Assembly: GCA_948099385.1 (NCBI GenBank)
Contig: CANUEZ040000167.1
Span: forward strand, 888,001-952,000
Reading direction: 5' to 3'
Source: Fasciola hepatica
Taxonomy: Eukaryota > Platyhelminthes > Trematoda > Plagiorchiida > Fasciolidae
Length of the DNA: 64,000 nt
Every line of letters begins with the position of its first letter. Within the stretch, counting starts at the first letter, position 1. Under the pieces are notes generated by a model that was not told where the DNA came from, did no database searches, and saw nothing but the letters and a program-made list of their open reading frames with translations. Positions 20,602 to 32,372 of the stretch are shown one piece after another. The position numbers were made by a program, and so were the translations under genes.

Positions 20602-23342
20602 ATGGAAATCTTTGAGCCATTTCGTAAACTCTATCTACCGTGACGCATGTGCCGGTAGTATGTATTACATTTAGCGCTGAAGAGACTTCATCCACCTTCT
20701 TCTCATAATTCAGCGGGCCGTCGAGTGAACTAGCATTTAGCGGCATTTTGTTCCATAGTGGTGAGTACTTTACTACGAAGAAACCTGACAGTAGGCTTGT
20801 TTCATTATTTGGGGTGGCTACCGAGAAACGTCTCTGTCCCAGTGAGTACCGAAAGTGTTTTAGTATTCTGAGCGTCGGTGATGGGTCACAGGTTTGACTT
20901 TCAGTGAGGTAGTGGAAGAAATGCAGAATAACCCTTGGTCTGTTTAGCCACAGTGGATTCAACTGGTAAAGGTTGCGGCTTTGCTTGTAGCTCTTTGTTG
21001 TAGAATCACACTTTAATTGCTTTGTAAAAGATCGTCATAGGTCCTCATTGGATATTTGATCACTCTCTCGCATGATGGAACATTATTTATTCCTACTCCA
21101 AAAGTGATTCAACATGAATCCTATGGACGTTGAATTGGTTTCCTCGTAACGGAAATATTCTATGAGGTAGTCTGAACAGTCTTTGGGCCGTCAAAAATTG
21201 AACAGTTTTGTGTTCCACGAAGTTCAATGAGCAAGAGCATTGAGAGCTTAAATCTCGTATAGCTGAACTGTATGAAATCATCCGACCATCTGCGCTCAGC
21301 AGTCATGGTGGCGCAAAACATTTATAAGCAAGAATTCTACTTTTTCAACAGAAAACCTCACTAACCGAGTAGTTTCCAGGTGCTTAGTGAATTGGAATCA
21401 TGCACTGTGTTACCAGTGGTTGTGTTCAAGAATGGAGGTCGAAACTACACCAGAGTTTTACGTCATCAACAAAAGGGAAACGAACTCCGTGACTTATTAT
21501 GCTGAGTATGTCGTGACTCCGCTGAATACAGATTCCAGTGATGACAAGGTGTCATTTACGCCTTTCATCAGACAAACGAGAGGACACTCCCGGATGTAAG
21601 GGGTCAACAGGGCCATAGGTTTTGCTTTGGTTAAAAGTCAAGAAGGGGCAATCTGATCAAAAGCTTTAGCCGTATCGAGAAACATTTACTCACCCTTTTT
21701 TCGTTGTTGGCAGCTATCGTTGTGAGATAAGGAAAAAATCGGTCGTGCAAGTAGAAGGTGAGTGGTGTCTAAGACACATACTCTGCCGTATTTTAAAGGT
21801 TGTCCGAGAAAGAATTTTGTAAGCTCAGATTAAACCAGTCTTTCCCTATGCCTCGAGGCAATTGGGGTGTGACAGACGGGTCCGTAGCTAGCCGGGTCTT
21901 TTTTCATCCCTACCATAGACTGGAACAGTAACTGAGGTCTTGACTTGGCTTGGCTGTAAGACTTGATGCCTAGATAAGTGGAATATTTTGGACTGCAAAA
22001 CCGGAGTGTCGGGTCCGCCCAACCTGAAAATGGCCTTAGATAACGTGTTCGGCTCCTGATGGTAGGACAGCCTAGTAATGACAACAGAAGTTACACATCA
22101 TTTGGGTGAAATAAGACCGTGTACAACTCTTCCGAGGGATTCAAAGTAGTAAAAGGAAAAAAGAAGGATAATTTGTCAACGTGGGTGAGAATAGCGCGTT
22201 GAAGGTCTCCGTTATATCTTGTGCTTTGTTTTATAGCTGCTGTTGCAGAAAAGATAAGAAATGGCTGAAGTAGAACAAATATTTTTATGCGAATAATCTA
22301 ATTCAAATCTACTCTCTATGGATTGCGCAATGCATCTTTTTTTTCTTTTCTTTACATTCTACGAATGAGAAATGATATCTCGGAATAGGTGGGCACTTTG
22401 CGTGTAAAATGAAACCGTTTGTTTTGCGGAGGTAGGCGGTGTTTTCAGGAGTTGATTTTCACTTGAGGTATTTTATTTGATTTTGCGCATTTGGTAGAAT
22501 CGTTTTTAGGCTTCATCAGTTCGGACAGAGATTTCAGATAGAATAAGGCTTGTCTACTACAGTTTGTGATTTGCAGGATGGGAAAATTCATCTCAAATTT
22601 GGATGCTTATAAGCGAAGGGAATTGGTCCCAGTTAGCATGAATGAACAAGCGAGTAACAGGTAGATTTTGGGTAAATATTTGGGGATAGAGAACCTGCAA
22701 GAAACCATGGAGCGGTCATTTCCGAGAAATTCCTCCTGGACTAAATTGAACGACAGGGTGACTCTCATGGTAAAGAATAAGTCTAGAATGTTTGCTTAGT
22801 CTTGTCGGTGGAGAAAATTGTTTACCATATCTTCCAAGGTGGTCGGTGGTCACAAAGTTCAGTGAGATTTGTGGCAAAGAAAATGTTGACCAACAAAAGC
22901 ACCCAATGCACTAAAGTCACCTTCTGTGAGCGTGGGTATACTAAGAAGGTCCGAAAGGAGATTTGGAGCACATATAGTCGTTAGGAAACCACTATTGTTT
23001 TGGCCAGGCGGACGGTACGAACAATCAGTAAAATCTCATGGTGCTCAGTTTAGACTCTAAGCTATACTGAATCCCCTGGTCAGCCAGGATGGGATGATCA
23101 GAGGGAGGTGCAACGAAACCTTCTATCGCAAAATAAGACAACCTCCACCAAGCTGGTCCGATCTATTTTTCTTGGAGGTTATGTGACCTTCCACTGCAGT
23201 GTCTTCAGCGCGAGCAGTATCAGGCAACCATGCTTCAGTTAGAAGGATGAAACCGTAATCACCCGTGAGGGCCACGGAACGCGCTGGGTGCATCTTGTTC
23301 GATATCGATCGCGCATTGGTTATTGTCAAAGACAGGAGCCTA
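20602..23342 (-). pseudogene. LINE-A remnant in the right arm
   Basis: Mirror copy of the remnant at 8,740-11,480, with the same stops and the same surviving motifs (NARSISNKM near 23,310, FLDTAKAFDQI near 21,670, VVKYSPLWNKMPL near 20,770). Sharing every disabling change shows the duplication came after the LINE had decayed. It makes no functional product. Confidence 0.85.
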
Positions 23343-24834
23343 GGTTAGAGTTCACTTTTGCAAACACTAGTAGAGGTTCCATTATAAATATGAGCATCGT
23401 GTAATTTCCGTTGGGGAGAAAGAAGTCGATTAGTGGTGTCAGTGGGTTTGTGTCAGAAGTGGTGAAGGTGATAGGATATCTAACTGGGAAGTATCCACCA
23501 AAATGTGGAGGACATTTTCTTTTGCACAATTCAAATTTCCAAGTCGTAGCGACGGAGGTACTTCCGGAGGTTGAGGTGACTGGGATGTGAAAAATTACAG
23601 CTGTTTCCGTAAAACTAGACATGGTTTCTTTCCAGGGCAAACACACAGTCGTGTGTGTGGTTGGCACGTGAAAGACGTATCTAAACTGAATTAGTATTGA
23701 TGAAAGGGAGCCGCACCTGAGAGCTTCAGTAGAATGTGTTTGTGGTCTCTGAGATAGGCTGAAAGGCTAATCCATTTAAGGTTATGCAAACGGGATGAGA
23801 TCGAACTTCTTCCCGAAGACTGCAGAGGCGCTGAGCACAGGTCGCCGCCGCGCGATGCGTGGGCGAGGTCGTATGTAGAAGCCGTAAGGCCTTGGAGAAC
23901 GGTCGTGGAGGTTGTAATAGGTCAGGTAGGCGACTGACTTATACCAGATGCGTCCACTCTTGTGCGGCAGATTACTATAAGTAAGTGGGTGACGGGGAAA
24001 CCTAATAAAATGAAACAAGGTGAAAAGAGGAATAAAAGAAAGAGAGGACGGAAAAAATCGTGAAAGCAGATAAATCCGGAAGTCGTGGTTTGGAAATCTG
24101 GCTGATGGATCTGCAGAGGCGTATCCTGTTGCTGGGACGGACACCAAGCCGTAGGCCACTGGCGACAAGTCAGGGGAAACCGTTTATACGGAATCGAAAG
24201 AGAAAAAGCATACAGATAGAAGACTGGTTTATGACTTAACGCTACTTGTAAGTGTACCAGATCTTGCGTCTCCCAAAAGAGTTCACACAGTGGGGACATG
24301 GAAATCACAGCTTGCAAAAACAGAGAAGAATATCGCACGACCAAAACTGGTTGAGTTTGTAGAGAAGCATCGCAGCGGCATTCACGGCCCACGTCAGTGA
24401 GGGCGGATATCGGGTTACACCTGACGATCGTAGGGTAACTTCGGGTGGTTGGACCGTGGTTGGAATAGTGGCTAAAACCTCGGAAATGCGAGAAAAATGT
24501 CCCCGGGGGCATAGCAGAATGCCTCATCTAGCGGTCGGAGTACTTCACCGACTGCCATAAGTAAGCCATATAAGCTGTTGTGGTTTGTGATAAACGAGAA
24601 CGTACAAGAAGATGAAAATTGGCATTACTGTTCAGTGGAGAACTATACCACCTTCGCCAACATGGGCGTCAAGACAGCCCCGCAGAGGTGGACCGGGGGT
24701 GTTCGCCAGTTCTAAATGACTAGCGGACTTCACGCATCTCAGCGAACGACATCGCGGCGAAAAACATGCCACCGTCTTAGGCGTAGCGCCCGAGACCTAG
24801 CCGAGACTGGCCGATAAAAACCCGTAGGCGTCGA
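23343..24834. other. Right-arm region without a firm gene call
   Basis: Counterpart of 6,431-8,739, without the 797-bp segment and with a 20-bp deletion near 24,375. The deletion breaks the endonuclease-like minus-frame text seen in the left arm and fuses open frames on this strand into one 201-codon run (24,527-23,922, minus). I take that run to be accidental. Confidence 0.35.
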
Positions 24835-27545
24835 ATCAAATGCAGTGGTGCTATACATCAATGCGTGTGGTATTAGAAATAAGTTGGTGGAAAACTTCGG
24901 AGCCGCAGAGGAGCAGAAAGTGCTCACAGTTGCCGTTGCGGAAACATGGTTCTCTGAAGATGACCACGTACCGGTGTGAAAACGAAGCGGGTTTCCTGTC
25001 TATGGGCAGGACTGGGAGCATGGCTGTTAAGGGGAGAATGGCCCTCCCTATTTGGGCAGTCCCAAAACATCTGGAATCACAGACCATGATTTTAAGCCGG
25101 AAATATACAATCACGTACAGGCACCCTCACACTCCCGAAAGGAGGGCAAGTGTGGTCTGCGTGTATAGGACTCGGGTACAAACCGAGGTGGGGATATTCA
25201 ATTTCTGCATGTACTTGCCATGCTGGTTGAGAAAGCTTACAAGACCCTCATAGTTGGGGGCTTCATTCCGACGCACATAGATTAGGTAGTTGAGGCACGT
25301 ACCCCGGGAACTCTAGAGCAGGGATACCTACAGCAGTTGCATTCGAATGCTCTACTCCAACACATGAAGGAAGATACCATATATAGGTCTGGCAATACAT
25401 GGTCCTTGTTAAATCTGGTGATAAGGAACTATGAGAACAATGAAGCGGAGCTCGGTATTAACATGCCGTTGTGTGAGGGCGACCATATGAGCGCCAAACT
25501 CACTATTTTCACGCGTCAGCCCAAAGTGTCCTCGAGGATGATTAGAGGAGCCGCAAATATGGACACTCCCAGGCTTTGCAATCGAGCAGTAGATCTAACA
25601 TGGGACATAGGGTCGATGCTGGTCTGGAAGAGAGCTGGCAGATGAATAAAGAATCTCTGCTTACGCTACAAAACGAGCATGCTCCCTTGAAGCGCGGGAG
25701 GGGTGAAGACAAGCCGGTGTGTTGGAGGGCTGCAGCGAGCAAGTCAGTGGAGCGTGGCAACCGTAGTAGGGCTCTCTTTAAGGCTTCTGGGAGTCACCAA
25801 GTTTGGATTCGACATACCAAGCACAGAAATGAGATGGCAGACCTCCTTCGATCTGCTAGGCGCGTATATGAAATAAAGTTGACCCAGAGTTTCAAAAAGC
25901 AACCAAAGAAGTGCTGTAGCTACGCGCATTCCAGGGGTTCTTTGAGGGATGCAGTGGGAATACTGAGGACCAGTGAGCATGGAGTGGCAGCAGACAGCCA
26001 AAGCACAGCAGATGCCGTGGGTGAGTATTTTCGTGGTTTGCGCAGCATAGATAATGACGTTCAGAAAGGTTTACAGGGGGCGACCCTCCCAACGGTCATA
26101 ACAAATTTAAGTTCTTGGGAGGGAGTCGTATGCAAACACCCGGAGGGGTTAGATGTCCATAAGTGTGCCAGGCCGGATGATATCTACCCTGCCATCATTG
26201 AGCCGCTGGCAGATATGCTATCCCTTCCAGTTTACAAATTATCCAATGCCACTCCAGACCGTGGAAGCTTTCCGCTTGACTGTAAAAAAACAGCAGTGGT
26301 AGCTGTACATAAGCGAAGGACCCGCTTTTACAAGGGGAATTTCAGACCTGTTAGCCGGACCTGCATCCTGCGCAAAGTGCTAGAGCAGGTCATCCGGACG
26401 CACATCTGCTATACCTTACCAGAGGATTCTATCCTTTGCCAAGCTCAGCATGGATTTCTGGAAGCATTTCGTGCTTAACTAATCCCTCTAGCTTCGTACA
26501 CAAAGTCACCCGAAGGGTGGATAAAAGTATGCAGGTAGAAGTATGGTATCCAACTTCTGCAGGGCATTTGACTCGGTTAATCGTCGGCTTCTACTAGTCA
26601 ATTTGAGGTCGTTCGGTGTAAGTGAGCGGATGCAGGAGTGATTATTGGACTTTCTCACTGGTAGGACGTTTTACATTTGAATACGGCAGGCTTCCGTACC
26701 AAGCCCACTACTGTTTCCTCTGTTTAATAATGTCGAGCCTTGGCCCCGCCGTCACCAAGCTTCCTCTCTGCAGATGATATGAAGTGGGTTGGAGTCCAAT
26801 AGAGAGAGGAGTTGAGCAAATGCCGTTGCAATTTTAAACTGGTAGCAGAAGCGAAACTTGTTCCTCAGTGCCTGGAAAACCACTCGTGGTCACTGCCACT
26901 GAAGACCCTGGTGGCTGTACACGACCCAGGTCAATTTACAGGCGGTACACAGGGTTAAATGCCTTGAGATTTTGGCGAATTCTGATCTGAAGCGGTTGAA
27001 TCAGAGTGCAGCAGCTACAAAAATTGCATGCGCTGGGCTCATCAGGTCGAGATCAGCTTTTTCATGCGGACAACCAAAGGCTTTCCTGCCATTTTTACGG
27101 GTCCGTATGTAGATCTCGTTTAGAAAACTGTGTTCATGCTTGGTCACCCTTCTACAAAAAGGAGGCCGCCTGTTAAGAGAACATACCACGCTTTGCAAGG
27201 CGCATGGCTGAGGGTCATGGGGGCAAGACGTCTCAGCAGAGACTCCAGGACCTCACACTTCTCTCTGTGGAGGAGAGGGGGCTGCTATGGGATCTCAAAG
27301 AGACATCTGAGATAAAAGGCTTTTCTGGACTTGGACCGGAAAGTCTGCTCCATATGGCACCAGAATCCTTAAACGAGGTGACTGGACGAAGCTGATGAAA
27401 GTTCGATCTAGAATGAAAGCTGGATTTCCCTCATTAAGCAGTGGGGTAGTTAATCGCTGGAATAAAACCCCAGAAGACGTGATAGAACTGCAGACCATCG
27501 AAGCAATCAGGGGGCCCTCGATTGCAGGCGGACTCGGTTAATTTC
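24835..27545 (+). pseudogene. LINE-B copy running out of the right arm
   Basis: Endonuclease text starts at 24,843 (YINACGIRNKL, AVAETWFSEDD). The longest run is a 300-codon open stretch (25,576-26,478) covering the linker and the RT start: RPDDIYPAIIEPLADML, SFPLDCKKTAVVAVHK, NFRPVSRTC, CQAQHGFLE. Beyond, with stops, come an LSADDMKW motif near 26,770 (normally FADD) and the CR1 C-terminal block (RLQDLTLLSVEERGLL near 27,240, VVNRWNKTPEDV near 27,450). Length and motif order fit a nearly complete ORF2 of the jockey/CR1 group. It is dead: frameshifts, stops and the damaged RT core. Only its first 1.4 kb lies in the palindrome arm. Confidence 0.87.
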
Positions 27546-30408
27546 CGACTGTGAATTTTGGGCATGTCACCAAACGGACGAATGAAGCATTTACCTACTT
27601 ATAGCTCCCATTTACCACATGATGACTCTGTGGAAGCTCACGGTTATTAGTGCCTGTCGCTTTTGGCGTGCCATAAGGCTTTGCGTTTCCCCCCTAATTT
27701 TGGCTGGGATTCGAAGAAATAAACTGCGCGGTGCGGGGCGCCTACCTAGTGTGCGTACCACCGAAGGAATTCTGGATGCTTGGATGACAGTGGCCATTCT
27801 CTGTTTTGTGAAAACTGAACTGAAAACTTAGGGTTCCGCATCCCCTGCATGTACTTAAGTAAATATTACGGGATAGCAGATTCCAGGATTTCTGTGCCAT
27901 GGCGAAATTGCCAACAGAACCAAATTACCAGTTAAAATATTTAAGGAAAACTCTAAACATTTCACCACACCAAGCCCAAAAGTACGAAAAAGCTCAAAGG
28001 ACAAGATAACCCTATTTCAATGCCGAGGTGACCTTGACCTCTTCATGTGATTTTCAACTTGGACAAACATTCTTCTAACGTCGGCGAACGTGATCACTCT
28101 TCCAAGTCTGGATAGATAAAAAATTCTCAGTCAACTGTGTTGCCCAATCAGGCCCTTGTAATAGAGGATAAACCATTGAGTCCCTTGGAAACTTGGATGA
28201 GCAAAAGAAAGCCACTCGACGCTTTACAGGTTTTTATGGTGGAAAATCCGATAACGAAGCAGGTGTCATGGCCCATCTTTGACCCTGGGAGCTGCGGTCC
28301 CTTTTTTCGCGTAACTAATAATCTCAGTTCGCATCGCTAAGTTCGATTACCTTTTCTAAAGCATCTCGTTTACACTTGAGGGTTCTTCTCGGCGCAGTAG
28401 TCTGAGAAGAACGTAAGTCATGTTATCTACAAAATGGTCCACCTGTACACGCCAGAAAAATGAAGCTTTTGAACCATTCTGCGGGATCCCGGTCCCTCGC
28501 AGTACCGTCTGCCGTGCGGAACGATTTTCGTGAGAAAAGCAGATGGTCCTTTCCAAGTCTGTGAAAGTTTTCTCGCACAGAAGACAGAGTTACTTCGCTG
28601 TGTGCTTCCTTTCTGCGGAAAAATGACTTATTCACGCCTCTCTGCTCCGCGTAGAAAAATATTCACTTCAATGCCATACTTAATGCTTAAGGTGCTTAAC
28701 GGTCACCTTCCCTCTGGTCCAGCTCTCCATGTGCTTCCGGTAAGCTGCTACCAATAAGGTCCACTTCGTCTTCTTCCCAGTCCACGAGAGTTACGTATTG
28801 CAGATGAGGCCACCTAGGCAGAATCGTATGTGCTGACCTTGAAGCCCACTTCGGGAGATAGGCCAGTGTAAAAGCCTCTTTTGACTCCATCCGTCCATTG
28901 GTGCCCATCAAGACGGGTTGCAACGACGGTCGATCCTCTGTTATTAACTGAGTCCCGCCAAGTGCACCCACAGCTGTCGAAGCCGGCCCTTTTTCAAGTT
29001 GGTGTCTATCCGCTGGCAGCTTCTTCAACAAGGCAGCATCGGATCCGCTGTCACCAGGGGCCAAAGCTTGTCACTTCATTAGAAGTCATCTCTCCCAAGG
29101 TGACCACACCCCGACGTACTAGCCTGTGGGTAGGCCATGATGGTGAAAGATTCTAACTCCGCTTTCTCTTTTCATCTAGCGGAACTTCCTTTATCTTGTG
29201 TAGTAATCGATGGTGTCTGCTTGGACCACCTCCAAGATTCCGCCTTACTCTAATCCGGCAAGCTGCTGACAGGTGTGAGAAGTTGAGGCTAATGAAGCTC
29301 TCTCCCACATTCTCTGGCTTTTCACAACGTTCATTTACCGTGATCTTAAGGAACTTCGGACCGTTTGCCAGTCCCTGGTCTGCTTCACAAGTTTAGCAGT
29401 CTGGGGAAGCCACATCGAGCGTAAAATGGCTGGCATGCTTGTCCAGGGCTGGTGTTTCGAGTACCCCTGCGTAGTATTTTCAGCTTGACTGGCACTTGGT
29501 TTGTTTGTTCTGCTGCTATCGCGAACGAGTCGACCGAGTCTGCTGTCCGCTATTTTTGCTTGTCTAATTAGGTGATCGGTATGGCCGTCGACATTGGCTT
29601 GGTGGTTACCCTGGCTAATGCGTTCTGCCTCTTTGGCCCTGTAGCTCTGTAGTTTGGATGAAAGACAATGAACTGTCGCCTCTAGATGGTGCATCGTGTT
29701 AAGATCAGACCTGTAGCACAGGTGACCATGGGCAACGGGAAAACTTTACGTCTTAACGACGGGGTCAGATATAGCTTGAACGTCGCTCTATATTAGATAA
29801 CCTTCCGACGTCAAGTCTTCAGTCAGACTGCGGGCAACTTTATAGATTGACCAAAGAATTCCTTCAAAATTTTCCTCACTTTCGAGACTGAGACGAGCAT
29901 GGCACGAACATCTAAACTTCTCTATCTCGCCCTCGGCAACAGTGGCATAGGCACAGCAGCCGCCACGACGGAGCAGTCACATAGGTTTCGATAAAATTTC
30001 CAAATTAAACAGTTTACTGGCAGTATTGTTCTGGTCATTATTAGAAGATAGTTGGTCCTACTCTTCGAAGGTCTTTTGAGGTGACAGGGGTGTAAATGGC
30101 TAAATAACCGCTGTAATGTTTCATATTTCTCGATGATTTTTGTTGCTGTCAGAATCTTATCAGTTGCTTGATGCCCCAGCTTGCTCTATCTAATTCCGTC
30201 ATCTGCATTCTGAACCTGTTGCCTAGCGGAAGTGGCCACCTGTACCTGCCAAAGTACCCTTACCTTGAACAGAAGGACGTTTTTGTTATCGCATGATTTG
30301 TGTACAGGAATATTTCTCTGCACCTCTAAGCACTATATACTGTAAGCAACAGTTAGTGTGACAGCTCATGTTTGATCGGAAGCATGGCAAAAAGTTAGTA
30401 ATGTCTCA
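27546..30408. other. Unassigned stretch with coding-like text on minus
   Basis: Open frames on minus at 29,694-29,335 (119 codons; charged, starting HHLEATVHCLSSKLQSY) and 29,064-28,696 (122 codons) read like decayed protein, perhaps the linker of another retroelement, but I cannot name a family. They lie downstream of the Penelope-like element and are not its known domains. Nothing else supports a gene here, and no RNA gene was seen. Confidence 0.3.
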
Positions 30409-31640
30409 TCATGGCAAACATAATTCACCACACAGTTTTTTCCGCTTGCACAGTGTTCGTTTCAATCGTTTAAATACAATCTCATCAGACAATCTGCGAA
30501 GTTTTGTTTTCTTTCCTATTAATCGCCCCAAAAGACTGTTGTTTGATGACTTGGGGTCACCAGTAAATGCTGGGCTGTGATGATGACGGTGCTTTATCCT
30601 TTCGTCGATCGCTGGCATTCAGCATCTTAGCCCCAGTTGCGCGCTGAAACCGGCAGGAAGTGTGTTTGCTAAATCCGATTACATAACCACCTTTCTTGCT
30701 GGACCGAAGTGGGTGGCTCCACAGCCGCATTTGTACTGGTATGCCACTTGTGAAGTAGCGTACAGAGGTGGGACGTCTTCAATCGGCAGAATCGATATTC
30801 CTTCCTGCTGTACGATGTTTGGTTGGGCGGCATATTAAATGATTACAACGGTTGACCTTAACCTTCTCTCCAGCATTTGGGTGACGTTATCATCTTTGGA
30901 TGAGAAAAATTATGACCTCATTTGGTGGTCCTCATGTGGCGTTTGATTTTATATGTCTTATGACACAGTGTCTGTCGACGAATGCATCCAGATATCCGAT
31001 GTTCCATTGCGCTTCGGATCAGACTAAGCTTATCAGCGACTGCGCCATCCGCACACATACGTCTACTTCGGCTGAAAAAGACACAAACTAGACTACGCTT
31101 GTGGGATATGGCCGCGTGGCTTGCAAAGTGCAAATGTTGGTCTGCCCACGTTCTCTTGTGGCTGAAAGAACTTGAGATTGTCTCGTCAAGCCTGGGTGTC
31201 AGTTTGATATCCAGGAATTTTAAGATGTATTTTACCTCGGTTTCTGTAGTGAGATAGATGTTAGGATGTGGTTTGTTCTGTTCTTTTAGAATTACTTCCG
31301 CTTGTTCTTTTTGCCGGTTACGATCAAAGTGTCATCGACGTATCTCTTATAGTCTTCGGCTTTGGCAAGAGATTTGTGATATTCATTTTATAGGTATGCC
31401 ATGAACGAGTCAGCCAGACAGGCCCCAAAGCACTCCCCATTGCGACTCTATCGATCCACTTGTATGCTTTCCCATGGAACGAGAAGGAGGCATCTGTAGA
31501 GCGGAGTGGTAACAGCCGCCTAAGAATAGGTGGGAGCACTAATAATAATGTTATCAGTAATATTAATGATGGTTTATTCCTTGGAGCCCCATGCATGCCA
31601 GATAAATGACCAATTTTCACAGAGGACTATGTCAGCAGGT
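30409..31640 (-). pseudogene. Penelope-like element remnant (RT plus GIY-YIG)
   Basis: On minus, RT text reads FSFHGKAYKWIDRVAMGSALGP near 31,440-31,500, typical of Penelope-like RTs (family form YxQxxGxAMGSpLGP). YKRYVDDTLIV near 31,335 keeps the catalytic YVDD. ILKFLDIKLTPR follows near 31,200. Downstream, a GIY-YIG endonuclease-like part shows YQYKCGCGATHFG near 30,740 and a C-terminal block ending in VFKRLKRTLCKRKKL near 30,430. Frameshifts and stops separate these blocks. Members of this class combine RT with the GIY-YIG nuclease for insertion. The 5' part is missing or beyond recognition. No terminal repeats were found. Confidence 0.8.
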
Positions 31641-32372
31641 ATTTCGCGATAATGCAGCAGAACATACGCCTAGGGAACATGGTGTAGTTTCAGAAGAGTT
31701 AAAACTGAGCAATTGCTACGCACACCAAGGAACAACGGAGAGAGTTCAAATGTACCCGCTGATGAATCCGAATTAGTGCCCGGCAAATCTGAAAACCGAC
31801 GTCAAACGGTGTGAATTGGTTGATCCATGGGGAGATGGCCGAAAACTGGGAGTTGCTCTTGAGGGGGACCGAAATTCTGCTGTAACGGCTGTGTCAACAC
31901 GAGGCGATAAAGAAAGGGTTGATATACATGAAAAAATAATAGACAGCAGTGAAGCTTTGTTGCACCTTGATGAATGATCAGTAACGGGTTAAAAGCTTGG
32001 CGCGGAACATGGAGCAAGCAAAGCACGTCTTTATTGGTGAGTCGGACCGAAAGAATGTTTCGGAGAGGTTGGTATGCGGTGGCTGTGGAGTACAGATATA
32101 TTCGGAATAGGTGCACATCGACGGAGGCAGCAGGTCGATAGCAGATGAGATGGCCGGTGAAGACTGGTGAATATAGAGAGGAGCAGTGTCGTATAAAAAA
32201 AGATGAAATATGAAAGGTCAGCAGAGGGGAGAAGCTGAAGGTTGTAACATTGAATTGCCAGAACATAGGAAAAACAGTGATCAGATCATATAGGAAAAGT
32301 TAGATAAGATAAGAATTACCTAAGAAAGTCAAAATACTTTGTTTTCCTTCTAACATGTGGAACACCGTGAAC
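31641..32372. other. No recognisable gene
   Basis: Purine-rich on the plus strand. A 154-codon open frame on minus (32,266-31,802) has a hydrophobic, Ser/Phe-rich make-up typical of chance frames in pyrimidine-rich DNA, and no domain. It could be 5' flank of the Penelope-like remnant. Confidence 0.35.

Larger units (their letters stand above)
19979..26235 (-). repeat. Right arm of the 21-kb palindrome (6,257 bp)
   Basis: This is the inverted, almost identical partner of 5,030-12,103. It is shorter by exactly 817 bases, from two gaps: 797 bp at 23,727/23,728 and 20 bp near 24,375. Past 26,235 the LINE-B reading goes on without a break (LPVYKL then SNATPDRGSFPLDCKK), whereas the left arm switches to unrelated DNA at the matching point. 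The right arm therefore carries the original LINE context and the left arm is the likelier derived copy at that end. Confidence 0.95.

Noticed and set aside
23922..24527. 201-codon minus frame in the right arm as a gene
   Set aside because: It is open only because of a 20-bp deletion; the left-arm version is two unrelated frames.
5030..26235. Palindrome as a single DNA transposon with giant terminal inverted repeats (Maverick-like)
   Set aside because: The arms are made of decayed LINE pieces and the spacer has no transposase, integrase or polymerase B; no target duplication at the outer ends.
25576..26478. 300-codon open frame as a host gene
   Set aside because: Its text is the endonuclease-RT linker and RT start of LINE-B (RPDDIYPAIIEPLADML, QAQHGFLE), and the LINE reading continues past its stop.
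31324..31620. 98-codon minus frame as an independent gene
   Set aside because: It is the RT block of the Penelope-like remnant (VAMGSALGP) read in one frame until a frameshift.
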